A stretch of DNA of 64,000 nt from an uncultured Rickettsiales bacterium (lineage in GTDB: Bacteria > Pseudomonadota > Alphaproteobacteria > Rs-D84), in contig URBZ01000002.1 of assembly GCA_900546225.1 (NCBI GenBank), positions 62,001-126,000 of the forward strand. Reading direction: 5' to 3'. Both the position numbers and the translations under genes were made by a program. Shown piece after piece: positions 49,501 to 58,162 of the stretch (position 1 is its first letter; every line of letters begins with the position of its first letter). The notes below the pieces were generated by a model. The model was given only the letters and a program-made list of their open reading frames with translations, did no database searches and had not been told where the DNA came from.

Positions 49501-49985
49501 CTGTTAACCCTGTGGTTCGTGTCTTTTTATATGTCACCACTGTACACCACTGATAAAATTTATCAAGTCCAAATATGTAATTTTGGTAATATTGACGTAA
49601 ATATTATATTAGAGTAATTTATGAATAATTCTCGATTATTACTTGATATTCATATGTCAAATCCTTGTTTTGTAAAATCAAATTCCCTGTTATTTTTTTG
49701 GGAATTTTTGCAAAAGTGGCGGAAATACGGTGCGGTGGGCGAAAATAGTGGCTATAAAATATCAAAAATTCCCTGATAATCCCTGTATTTTGTTGTATGG
49801 CATTCGCCGTAAAATATTGCCACGCCGCCAGGAAGCTGATATGTTCTTGTAATATAGACATATCGTTCGCAGGCCCCCGATAAACTGGGGCTTTTTTGAT
49901 GCAACTCACCCACGGTATAGTGATATTTTTCAAAAATCTGCAATTAAACATGGCTTTCTATACTTTGGCCTTTTTCGGCCTGGCA
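49501..49985. other. AT-rich intergenic region with decayed coding fragments
   Basis: No gene can be supported. A minus-strand frame at 49752-49943 (MQIFEKYHYTVGELHQKSPS) is open for 63 residues but has no recognisable domain. Its other end carries several AAATTCCC/GGGAATTT repeats. CAGGCCCC-cgataaact-GGGGCTTTTTT at about 49870-49900 looks like a terminator pointing right. The region probably holds the promoter of the 49500 operon at its left end. Confidence 0.35.
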
Positions 49986-50189
49986 CTAGAATTGCAATAT
50001 TATTAAAAATAATACAAACACCAATGTCGGGCTTAATGCCCACAAAAATGCATATATATATTTATTTTTGATAAGTTTATAAATACTTATTCCTGTGCCT
50101 AATGACATAAGTGTTATCAATATGGCAAATATTATTGCAGAGGTTAAAGGATTGTCCCATAACCACAACTCATAGATTCCGTCTCTCAA
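49986..50189 (-). CDS. Small two-helix membrane protein (uncertain)
   Basis: 67 residues if a TTG start at 50189 is used: MRDGIYELWLWDNPLTSAII then hydrophobic FAILITLMSLGTGISIYKLI, KNKYIYAF, and a second helix LWALSPTLVFVLFLIILQF. Two transmembrane segments with a positive loop look like a real small membrane protein, e.g. toxin- or holin-like, but no ATG and no clear Shine-Dalgarno are present. Confidence 0.35.
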   Translation of the reverse strand: MRDGIYELWLWDNPLTSAIIFAILITLMSLGTGISIYKLIKNKYIYAFLWALSPTLVFVLFLIILQF

Positions 50190-50600
50190 TAATACTGTGG
50201 GGTGGAAAATATTTCAAATAGAGAGTCAATACCAAATACATATATTAAAAATGTATTCCATAAAGAAAATAGTGCAAACAATAAAAATATAATATTCGTT
50301 TTATCACACTAGTATTGTACATGAATAATTAAATCTTTCCCATCGTGAACACTGAATTTTTTTACGTCCAAGCATATTTGTATTTTTTGCTGGTTCTAGC
50401 CAAACGCGAGAATCGCCCCAAGAAGCAGTGCCAGCGGGCCTAAACCGCATTTGCTTTGGTGGATTTTTATATGGCATTATATTGCTCTCTTGTCCGTGCA
50501 ATGAATGATTGCGCCCCCCGAAGTCAAGTCATATTATGCAAGAATTATTTGTAGTATTATTTTACATGTTTTATGTTATAATGCGCCCAGAGGATTGGTT
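50190..50600. other. Non-coding AT-rich region upstream of the zincin gene
   Basis: No supported gene. TATAAT at 50577-50582 lies just before the zincin start (weak -35). The rest is AT-rich with no repeat or hairpin that stands out. Confidence 0.3.
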
Positions 50601-51614
50601 ATGGTCAGACAAAATATTGAAATTCAAATTGCGAAACAAACTATAGAGTTATTAAAACAATATGCATCTGAAAAAACACAGACACAAAAAGATGCTTTGC
50701 TAAAGCAGTTACGTATTACTAACTTGGGTGCATACATACTGATAACCAAACAAAATTATAATCCATCAGACCTTGTCATTCGAATTGAAAAAGCCATAAA
50801 ATTAGATCAATACCGACCAAGAAACATGTCCATTACACAGCTGGCAGTCAGTAAAGATCTGGATTATATCGCTGGAGATTATGATACGTTCGACAGAAAA
50901 CTAAATAAGTTAGTCAAAGACAAGGCAGATCCAGATAAAATACGCGAACGCTTTATAGGCGGAACCGCAAATATATATGTCTTGGCTAAGCAGTTTTCAG
51001 CAGATTGGATTGAACGTTTGAATAATCACAAGAATTTGGTTAATGCAGCACGTGTTGCAAATGTTGATAATGCTGTTACGGCGTACAATGAACTCTTTAA
51101 TGTATTAACCAGTGATTTTTGTCAGGAATACGATTGTCGTATAGATTCCAAGGTTATAACAGATTGGGCAACTTCGGACATTAAACCACACGATGGTTGG
51201 GAGCGTGCCAAAGGATATCATAAACCTGCATACGGACTAAATTTGCCGCAAAATACTCCTGCAGACGAAAAGGCTAAAATTCTTGAGGAGTTTCGTAAGA
51301 ATCCCGCGGAATATCCCAAGGCAAAAAGGGTATCATTTGTACGCATCAATATCACTAATATCAGAAAAGAACATCCAGAACCGACAGATTTCTTTTATAC
51401 AATGATAAGCTTATTTGCACATGAAATGCATCATGCGTTAGATTATATACATCCTCGTCAGGGCGCGCTTGGGCCACAAATTGAACGTATTGACGCCCAA
51501 ACATACACGAATCCAACAGAAAACGAAGAGCGGTACTACGCTGCAGCATCAGAAATCAGCTCATATGAGATACAACACGAACTATTTAATCAGCTAAAAA
51601 ACATGCGGTTTTAA
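50601..51614 (+). CDS. Putative zinc metallopeptidase (HExxH)
   Basis: 337 residues from ATG 50601 (AGAGGA upstream). The C-terminal third carries SLFAHEMHHALDYIHPRQGA, an HExxH zincin motif, followed by NPTENEERYYAAASEISSYE, where a glutamate could be the third ligand as in gluzincins. The N-terminal 200 residues are helical and charged without a signal peptide. Cys residues are few (CQEYDCR). It may be a cytoplasmic protease or an injected effector; substrate unknown. Single gene in the island between the synthetase-like cluster and the DnaJ operon. Confidence 0.65.
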   Translation: MVRQNIEIQIAKQTIELLKQYASEKTQTQKDALLKQLRITNLGAYILITKQNYNPSDLVIRIEKAIKLDQYRPRNMSITQLAVSKDLDYIAGDYDTFDRKLNKLVKDKADPDKIRERFIGGTANIYVLAKQFSADWIERLNNHKNLVNAARVANVDNAVTAYNELFNVLTSDFCQEYDCRIDSKVITDWATSDIKPHDGWERAKGYHKPAYGLNLPQNTPADEKAKILEEFRKNPAEYPKAKRVSFVRINITNIRKEHPEPTDFFYTMISLFAHEMHHALDYIHPRQGALGPQIERIDAQTYTNPTENEERYYAAASEISSYEIQHELFNQLKNMRF

Positions 51615-51705
51615 CCCTGTTTTCTTAATAACACGTAGTTTTCTGTATTTGTTTCTCGTCTACGACGATGTTTGACTATGTCCGTTTGTAGATATGTAAT
51701 ACAAA

Positions 51706-51734
51706 TTGCAATTTAGGTAATTTTTTTGTATAAT
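51706..51734 (+). promoter_or_regulatory. Promoter of leader RNA copy 3
   Basis: TTGCAA (51706-51711), 17 bp, perfect TATAAT (51729-51734). Start expected near 51741. Confidence 0.7.
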
Positions 51735-51740
51735 ATAACT

Positions 51741-51950
51741 GAATTCAATGGGATTTTGAGTTCAGGGTTGTAGAAAACCCCTATCGTGTACGGACGGTCT
51801 TGCCGTCCAAGATTACAAATCCCCCGACAAAGTGGTCGGGGTGTCGATGGTTATACAACAGGCACCAGTGCCAAAGACCACCGAAGTCATTACACGATAT
51901 GATTTTCTAACACCCCGATCGTCAATTTCCGTTGACGATCATTTTTTATA
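51741..51950 (+). ncRNA. Structured leader RNA, copy 3, upstream of the DnaJ-domain operon
   Basis: Hairpins GGGTT/AACCC (51765-51780) and GGACGG-tcttg-CCGTCC (51792-51808). CCCCGAC (51822-51828) can pair with GTCGGGG, but TCGGGGTGT (51836-51844) is also fully complementary to ACACCCCGA (51910-51918). This abuts the terminator GATCGTCAA-tttccg-TTGACGATC (51917-51940), which is followed by ATTTTTTAT. TTTCTAAC precedes the downstream arm exactly as in copy 1. The start of the first gene lies 27 nt after the hairpin. Same mutually exclusive design as copies 1 and 2. Confidence 0.6.
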
Positions 51951-51966
51951 TATAAAGGGGAAAAAG

Positions 51967-52815
51967 ATGGAAACAACATCAAACAATAATCAACCACAAG
52001 TAAGACCAAGCGATATTGTAACATATAACGACAAAGGTCAAATTGCTACTATTATGACTGATAACTTTATTAATCGTACAATTACACAATATGATACAGA
52101 CGGTCACGCAACAATATCACAAGATCTAGGTAAAGATGATGTTGTAAATTTTCATAAAGGGTACATTGCCAGTATTATCAAATATGAAGGATCATCTTAT
52201 TTCTCAGAAGGAATGAATGAAATTCAATATGGAGAAAACGGTCGTTTGTTATCGTCTGTACATAAAACAAAAATTAGCGGTTTTGGTTGGCGTCCGGGGA
52301 TTGGAAAATGGATGACGACAGACAAAACAACTTACTATGACAATGGACATATTGCCGCACATACGACATATAAGCAAAGAACTAAAAAGACAAGACGTGG
52401 TACAATTTTGGCTGATAATGAAGAAGAGGACACAGCAGAATCATTCATTTCATCAATTGAGCAAATGGACGAAAGTGGAAAAATTTTGTTGTCCTTGCAA
52501 TTTCACGAATTTGATGAAGTGAACTTTCATCCGTCGGGGCGTGTCGCATCTGTATTAAGAAAAGACAAAGATAACAATCCAAAATCAATGACATCATACG
52601 ACGAGAATGGGAAAATATTGAACATGATGGTCTATCAAAATGGGCGGGTTATTTCAACAACCGATTATACAAACGGTCGACCAACAAATAACGTTCAGTT
52701 GGGGGATGAGCAATACCAAAATATCTTTGATTCTGCAAAGAAACGCGTGGCTAACAAATCGGCTGATAAGACCAAGAAAAAAGTCACCAAACACGAATCT
52801 GTCATGGAACGTTAA
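51967..52815 (+). CDS. Repeat protein with MORN/RHS-like YDxxGxI units
   Basis: 282 residues from ATG 51967 (AAAGGGG upstream). At least six units of the form Y-x-x-x-G-[KRH]-[IVL] recur: YNDKGQIATIM, YGENGRLLSSV, YYDNGHIAAHT, MDESGKILLSL, HPSGRVASVL, YDENGKILNMM. These resemble MORN_2/YwqK-type beta-hairpin repeats found in antitoxins and secreted toxins. No signal peptide. The C-terminus is lysine-rich. First gene of an operon of four to five genes ending at 55363. Function unknown. Confidence 0.7.
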   Translation: METTSNNNQPQVRPSDIVTYNDKGQIATIMTDNFINRTITQYDTDGHATISQDLGKDDVVNFHKGYIASIIKYEGSSYFSEGMNEIQYGENGRLLSSVHKTKISGFGWRPGIGKWMTTDKTTYYDNGHIAAHTTYKQRTKKTRRGTILADNEEEDTAESFISSIEQMDESGKILLSLQFHEFDEVNFHPSGRVASVLRKDKDNNPKSMTSYDENGKILNMMVYQNGRVISTTDYTNGRPTNNVQLGDEQYQNIFDSAKKRVANKSADKTKKKVTKHESVMER

Positions 52816-52840
52816 ATAAAAAACAAAAAGGGGAATAAAA

Positions 52841-53026
52841 ATGTCCGACAAATTATTGAATGAAAAACAAATTAAAAGTTTAAAAAACGTTTGCCTGAAA
52901 GTGATTTAGTAAAAATGATACGGCAATTTCCATCTGCAAAGGTTTATTGGGGCCAGCATCATAAGGAGTATGGTGCATAATATGGTTGAATGGGTTGATG
53001 CAAAAGGAAAAACAAAATACGCGTAA
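52841..53026 (+). pseudogene. Small broken gene in the DnaJ operon
   Basis: GGGG upstream of ATG 52841: MSDKLLNEKQIKSLKN then stop. Skipping a base in the A6 run at about 52885-52890 gives KRLPESDLVKMIRQFPSAKV and YWGQHHKEYG. After a second shift, MVEWVDAKGKTKYA ends at 53026. So the likely ancestor is one protein of about 60 residues broken by two frameshifts. The first shift is in a homopolymer, so slippage or sequence error is possible. Confidence 0.45.
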
Positions 53027-53052
53027 AAACCAAATAATAAAAAGGAGTTGAT

Positions 53053-53439
53053 ATGAGTGATAAAGGAATGTTGGAAATTATTGCAGAAATGCGCGCAAAA
53101 CCACTTTGCGTATTGTTGGATGATGAAACTAAAATGGCATTCATGAAACGGTACGCTGGTACAACACTGGGGAAATTTCTTAACGATTGGCCAAGTCAGA
53201 TTCCGCGAATCAGAATGTGGATTCAACTTGACGGTCTCACCCCGACATATCGTGTTGCAAAAACAATTTATAACAAGGGGCAAGCATATGATATGACTTT
53301 TGCCTTTGATGGCAGCTTTATCTCGGGCGATAAAGAATTGTTGAAGTATATCGAACCAGAGCTTTTTAAGTCTGCGAGTCAAAAAGTATTAGCCAAAGGT
53401 CAATCAAAACAAAGAACAACAACGACAAAAGAAAGATAA
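53053..53439 (+). CDS. Hypothetical protein in the DnaJ operon
   Basis: 128 residues, AAAGGAG before the ATG. MSDKGMLEIIAEMRAKPLCV and FMKRYAGTTLGKFLNDWPSQ, then QAYDMTFAFDGSFISGDKEL. The N-terminal start MSDK resembles that of the broken gene just upstream. No known domain. 11 bp separate it from the DnaJ-domain gene. Confidence 0.6.
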   Translation: MSDKGMLEIIAEMRAKPLCVLLDDETKMAFMKRYAGTTLGKFLNDWPSQIPRIRMWIQLDGLTPTYRVAKTIYNKGQAYDMTFAFDGSFISGDKELLKYIEPELFKSASQKVLAKGQSKQRTTTTKER

Positions 53440-53450
53440 AAGAAAATAAA

Positions 53451-54137
53451 ATGACACCTAGCGAAGCAGCACAAATTTTAGGAATACCGACCACAGCGAA
53501 TGCGGAACAGTTACGCAAAGCATTTCGCACATTAGCAAAAAAATGGCATCCAGACGCACATCCAAACGATCCGCATGCAGCTGAAATGATGAAGAAAATA
53601 AACGAAGCACATGCGGTGTTTTTAAACTATTTGGAACGTGGCAGCACACAAAACAATGGGGCGACGGGTTCACAATCTGGATCAGCACAACCCAGTAACA
53701 ATAATACAAACACTGGACGTCCAAGCGGATCGTCAAACACAAGCAGCACTTCGCGTCCAGATTATAATGATTATAGACCGCGTAACGAACGTCGTGATGC
53801 AACAATAGAAAAAATCATTCAAGATTTATGGAACAAATACCAGGCCGCAGATAAAAAATATCGTGAATATGGCCCAGAATTACGTAAGGCATACGAAGAG
53901 AGAGTTCGTCAACAAGACATCTTGGACAGTATGCAAAAGATATATAATGCTTCGCCGACGGTGGAAAACCTTAAGAAATTAAGTGATGCAAATATGGTCT
54001 ATAATCGCGCCTTGACAAATCACAATACAGCAAAATTCCAACTGCAAACACTAAAGTTTGAACGAGATTTGTGGAAACGCGAACATGCTCAAAAAGTTAT
54101 GGAATATAAAATTTATAAACAACAAGGGAGAAGATAA
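53451..54137 (+). CDS. DnaJ-domain protein
   Basis: 228 residues. Residues 1-60 form a J-domain: PSEAAQILGIPTTANAEQLR, LAKKWHPDAHPNDPHAAEMM with the HPD triad. A Ser/Asn/Gly-rich linker (SGSAQPSNNNTNTGRPSGSS) follows. The C-terminal half is a long charged helix (KIIQDLWNKYQAADKKYREY). There is no zinc or substrate domain, so it is a type III (class C) J-protein that would recruit DnaK to a specific partner. The stop overlaps the next start by one base. Confidence 0.85.
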   Translation: MTPSEAAQILGIPTTANAEQLRKAFRTLAKKWHPDAHPNDPHAAEMMKKINEAHAVFLNYLERGSTQNNGATGSQSGSAQPSNNNTNTGRPSGSSNTSSTSRPDYNDYRPRNERRDATIEKIIQDLWNKYQAADKKYREYGPELRKAYEERVRQQDILDSMQKIYNASPTVENLKKLSDANMVYNRALTNHNTAKFQLQTLKFERDLWKREHAQKVMEYKIYKQQGRR

Positions 54138-55363
54138 TGCCGATACCAGCACCAAGATATTCAAGAGATTGGAGCCAACAAGTTATTAATTATTTTAAAA
54201 CCTTTTTACCAAAGGAAAATTTAGACGCGTTCAAAAGAGACCTTGATCGGATGAACAAGGAATCCCCAAATAAACACTATGAAATTCGGGAAATAAAACC
54301 ACCACGAAATGGTATCGCATATTCATGTACATATGACCGTCATACAATGGTATCAAAACCGCCAATGAAAAGCAGTTTTGCCCATATCACACAATATTGG
54401 GATGTGAATGGCAATTGCATCGGGTTCGATTTCGAGGGGCAACAATTTACGTTCCCATCACAAAATATCGCACGACCAACTGTGACAATGAAACTCAAAA
54501 TCTATGACGAAGAATCAAAACAAACAACAGAAGTCGAATTTCCAGCAGACAGCGATATTGTAAAATATAAACAACCAACCAATGCGACGGTGACGATAAG
54601 CCGAACAAAAGATGGCAGATACAAAATAGCGGAAGAATACTCGCACCAGGCTCCTTCAATTAACCACCCTTTACCTTTAGTAAGACACAATGTTTACTTT
54701 TTTGATACAAATGGCAAAAGGGTTGGTGGTTTTCACGAAAAGGGCATTAAAACAAACGGTAACCCAGCAAAAGTAAAGGAAACAACCAAAAATATAACAA
54801 ATGGAAGTGAAAAAGAGAAAACTGTAATACTGACAGTTCAGGTCTGTGACCATGATAAAGGGACAGTAGAAATCAAAGAAATTGCATTTCCCGCAAACAG
54901 TCGTATTGCCGGTTATGACCACAAACGTACACTAATACGAAAAACACGTATTGGTTATAAAGTATACGTGGAAGATCCTCAGCATCCTAACGAATACCAT
55001 TTACATAACGTTTACGGACTAAAAGGTGAACTTGTTATGGTTAATTATAGTCATGGTTACCAGCCCAAATCGATATTTCACCCAAAAAATGCGCCACAAA
55101 AAATACAAGAATGGTTTGCTCTGCATGATGATGCCACATATCTAGAACAACATGGTTCTGGTTGGCGTGTCGTTTATTTTAAGCCCAACAAAGAAGGTTC
55201 TGTAGAGCATTTTCCTGTATATCATGAAGTAATTTTTGATGCGGAAGGTAATGTTATTAGCGACAAAAGTCCCGAGAAAACCGCTGATTTCAAATCCGCG
55301 CAAAAGAAGGTTGAAAACAAGGTCAAACTTAAACAACTACGTGTGACAGTTAAAGATCGTTGA
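54137..55363 (+). CDS. Large hypothetical protein coupled to the DnaJ-domain gene
   Basis: 408 residues. Start overlaps the DnaJ stop (TAATG). Two similar halves appear: TVTMKLKIYDEESKQTTEVE, FPADSDIVKYKQPTNATVTI against TVILTVQVCDHDKGTVEIKE, FPANSRIAGYDHKRTLIRKT. Each is followed by a VRHNVYFFDTNGKRVGGFHE / YHLHNVYGLKGELVMVNYS module. So it looks like an internal duplication of a beta-rich domain. No signal peptide. Probably the client or partner of the J-protein. Confidence 0.6.
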   Translation: MPIPAPRYSRDWSQQVINYFKTFLPKENLDAFKRDLDRMNKESPNKHYEIREIKPPRNGIAYSCTYDRHTMVSKPPMKSSFAHITQYWDVNGNCIGFDFEGQQFTFPSQNIARPTVTMKLKIYDEESKQTTEVEFPADSDIVKYKQPTNATVTISRTKDGRYKIAEEYSHQAPSINHPLPLVRHNVYFFDTNGKRVGGFHEKGIKTNGNPAKVKETTKNITNGSEKEKTVILTVQVCDHDKGTVEIKEIAFPANSRIAGYDHKRTLIRKTRIGYKVYVEDPQHPNEYHLHNVYGLKGELVMVNYSHGYQPKSIFHPKNAPQKIQEWFALHDDATYLEQHGSGWRVVYFKPNKEGSVEHFPVYHEVIFDAEGNVISDKSPEKTADFKSAQKKVENKVKLKQLRVTVKDR

Positions 55364-55366
55364 TAA

Positions 55367-55396
55367 TAAAAAGCGCCCAATCGGGCGCTTTTTATT
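55367..55396 (+). terminator. Terminator of the DnaJ-domain operon
   Basis: AAAAAGCGCCC-aatc-GGGCGCTTTTT, long perfect stem with T tail. Confidence 0.88.
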
Positions 55397-55397
55397 A

Positions 55398-55634
55398 TCA
55401 AAAACGTAATGCCATGGATATTAAAACAAGCCCGTGTGACCGCTGATTTGTTCGTTGTCGATGTAAATGACCCCTTGGGAAAACGCATCGCATTGGTCTT
55501 TGAATATGCACCCCAGAAACGCCAACAATTCCTTTTTGAATTCTGTCCACCACGGACCAGCTTCGTTCGGGAATAATATGTGATTTTATAAGTTCCCTTT
55601 CTTGCCCACAAAATTTACAAATTCTAACTACCAT
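55398..55634 (-). pseudogene. Probable remnant of an HNH-type nuclease
   Basis: The frame starts MVVRICKFCGQERELIKSHIIPE, which matches the N-terminus of HNH-like proteins (CxxCG...Li.SHIIP). The continuation RSWSVVDRIQKGIVGVSGVH shows no domain, and other frames in the same stretch look equally coding-like, suggesting frame breaks. The rest of 55364-55844 holds no other gene. Confidence 0.3.
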
Positions 55635-55844
55635 ACGGTAAAAATAGTTTTTTTAATGTGATTGTCAAGATTTAGAACCACCCATACTCAATATAGACAT
55701 CATTTGAAATATCGACAAAAAACATTCAACTCCAAGTTGTATTTTTCAAATACATACACAATATTTCCTAAAAACGCATAAGACAGTCAATAAATACATA
55801 ACACACATGCAAATTCAATCAATCATAAAAAGGGACTTATAAAA

Positions 55845-58145
55845 TTATATTTTTATACTCAATGCGTTAAAATGCTTTTTGTCTGTACTTTTGATAAAAT
55901 GGAACAAATCTGCAATTTCGTCTCGGCCAGCCACATAGCTAAAGTTCTGACATCCGGAAATCGCGCCAACACCATTCGAATGAGAAAACGCATTGGCCAC
56001 GCCCCATAAATAGTGAAATCTATTATTATCATTTTCTGTCAGACAGTTAAACTTTTTCAAATACGAATTTGTATTAGGAATCTTTGCATCCAAGTAAGTT
56101 TCTAGTACCCGTCGAATAAGATTACCTATGCATACGTCTGGGGGTGTTCGTTTATTCTGATAAAATTCATTTAATTTCTGTACAAGATCCAAATATTCAG
56201 AAGTACTGTTTTGTAAGTAATCACTAGCCATTCTAATCTTTGAACCCACTGATGCTATTTTTTGTATTTCAAATATCTTGAAATTATTCTTATCTATATG
56301 TTTCATAGCTTCTCTAATTTTTACAAAAAAATAGAAATTATGTGTCAGCAATATTACTTGCTCACATTTTTTTATAGTGGTAACTATCCAGTCACCTATT
56401 TGGAATAGATTCTTACTATCCAAGCTAGAAACAGGATCATCAATAACTATTATTGGACTTTCCTTTCCGGCTTTTTTCATCGATTGAATTGGAATGATAA
56501 AATACAAAAATGCGATAAGAGTTTTCTCACCTTCGCTTAGATTTTTTGCATCAACGAATGTACCATCGTCAAGCTTTCTTTGTATTGTATAAACATTCTC
56601 CCTTGGGCCCTCTCTAAAAGAGATATTATTTAATGCAGATTGTTCCAATGCTTTATTGATCAACATAATAATTTTAGACTTCTCGGCCAACTTACGCTTA
56701 CAATCCAGTTTCTGCTTTTCTAAATCACCTAATCTTTGTTTGTCTGTATCCCTATCTTTTGTTTTTTGTTTTATTTTTTCATCCATTATATTTAATGTCT
56801 GTGAATTCTTTTGGATATAAAACAGAACCACTTGCTGCTTATATTTTACTTTTCTACTTTCCAGAGAATCTATAATTGCATTGTGTTGTTGTATTATAAC
56901 CTCTATCGTCTTTATCGATTTTATTAAACATTGTAAATTATCATATATCTGATTTTCGTACGTTATAGAATACGTTGTCTCCAAATTAAGTGCTTTTTTT
57001 GCAACAGATTCATCTAATTTTTCTAAGAGTGGTTTCAGCTCTATCAATATGTTATTTATTTGATTCTTTTCTGCAATATACCTATCATACGCACTGTCCC
57101 TAGATAATTTAGAAGCATCCGGCAAAGATATTTCAACTTGTTCTATAAGTTCCCTATTATCTCTCAAGACATCTATTAACGTCCAAAAAGCTTTTTCTTG
57201 CATATCAAAAACAACATCTTTCTTGACCAACTCTTTTATTTCTTGATAACGCTGCTGCCAGAAATCATCGGCAATCTTTTGATTACAAAACAAACAATTA
57301 GAATGATTACCCCGGTGCAATGCCAAGCCACTTTCTAACCACTGTTTTATATTCTCTGTTCCAGGATTGGAATTTCTGGATAACGATGTCTGCAAAATAT
57401 CTATTATCGATTTATACGCATCAATATTGAAATCTGCATCAAAGTTTCTTAATTTATTGACTATATTTAATTCTATTTTCGTTTTTATTGGTTCAATAAA
57501 AATATCTCTTGCGTGATTTTTTTCTTCTTCACTAATGCGTTCCTCTTTATCCTGTTGCACACGTTCTAAATCTATCTTTAATTGCTTTTGTGTATACTTC
57601 TGCGGGCTATCAATATGCAAGCAAATACGTATTTCTTTTGCAACATTACTTAGAAAATCATTTTTTTGTTGTTCTAGCTTTTGCAGCTCTATATTTGACT
57701 TTAAGTCCGTACCACCACCAACAACAAGGGTTTCAATATCCGCATTGATTTTATTTAGTTTTTCTGTAATTTTTATATTTTGATCACCAATAATAATATC
57801 AACTTTGTTTGCTCGAGATTTTTTTAAGGAAAGATTATTCTCTATAAAATCCGTATTAAAAACTTTTATTTTATCTATCAATGGCCCATCTACTACAGAA
57901 CGAAAAACCTTTCTTTTTCCGCCAACTTTGTAACACAACTCGCCTTTAGAAAAATTGTACAGCACGTTATTTTCATTGTCTACGTATTGCATTTGACCAC
58001 GACTGATACATTCAAACATTCGACTAAGAGTTGTTTTCCCAGTGCCATTGTAACCATAAAACAGATTGTATTTTGCTAATTTTACTGTTTCTGACTGCTT
58101 ACGAAAACTACCTATGTTAGAAATCTTTTGAATAGCATCTATCAT
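55845..58145 (-). CDS. AAA_13-family ATPase (RloC/PrrC-like)
   Basis: 766 residues. Walker A GYNGTGKTTL (31-40), ABC-type signature NLSEGEKTLIAFLYF, Walker B ESPIIVIDDPVSSLDSKNLF, H-loop ILLTHNFYFF. Between the ATPase halves is a long coiled coil with a CxxC (HSNCLFCNQKIADDFWQQR), like the zinc hook of RloC. The C-terminal domain reads IRRVLETYLDAKIPNTNSYL and FHYLWGVANAFSHSNGVG, where R-x3-E and later histidines could form an anticodon-nuclease-type triad. PrrC/RloC cleave tRNA in anti-phage defence; other AAA_13 members have unknown roles. Last gene of an operon with WYL and DUF2130 genes. Confidence 0.72.
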   Translation of the reverse strand: MIDAIQKISNIGSFRKQSETVKLAKYNLFYGYNGTGKTTLSRMFECISRGQMQYVDNENNVLYNFSKGELCYKVGGKRKVFRSVVDGPLIDKIKVFNTDFIENNLSLKKSRANKVDIIIGDQNIKITEKLNKINADIETLVVGGGTDLKSNIELQKLEQQKNDFLSNVAKEIRICLHIDSPQKYTQKQLKIDLERVQQDKEERISEEEKNHARDIFIEPIKTKIELNIVNKLRNFDADFNIDAYKSIIDILQTSLSRNSNPGTENIKQWLESGLALHRGNHSNCLFCNQKIADDFWQQRYQEIKELVKKDVVFDMQEKAFWTLIDVLRDNRELIEQVEISLPDASKLSRDSAYDRYIAEKNQINNILIELKPLLEKLDESVAKKALNLETTYSITYENQIYDNLQCLIKSIKTIEVIIQQHNAIIDSLESRKVKYKQQVVLFYIQKNSQTLNIMDEKIKQKTKDRDTDKQRLGDLEKQKLDCKRKLAEKSKIIMLINKALEQSALNNISFREGPRENVYTIQRKLDDGTFVDAKNLSEGEKTLIAFLYFIIPIQSMKKAGKESPIIVIDDPVSSLDSKNLFQIGDWIVTTIKKCEQVILLTHNFYFFVKIREAMKHIDKNNFKIFEIQKIASVGSKIRMASDYLQNSTSEYLDLVQKLNEFYQNKRTPPDVCIGNLIRRVLETYLDAKIPNTNSYLKKFNCLTENDNNRFHYLWGVANAFSHSNGVGAISGCQNFSYVAGRDEIADLFHFIKSTDKKHFNALSIKI

Positions 58146-58162
58146 CGTGTAACTTCTTATGC

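Noticed and set aside
49619..49951. 110-codon minus-strand frame
   Set aside because: Overlaps another equally open frame (49752-49943), lacks a known domain and ribosome site; probably AT-rich chance or decayed sequence.
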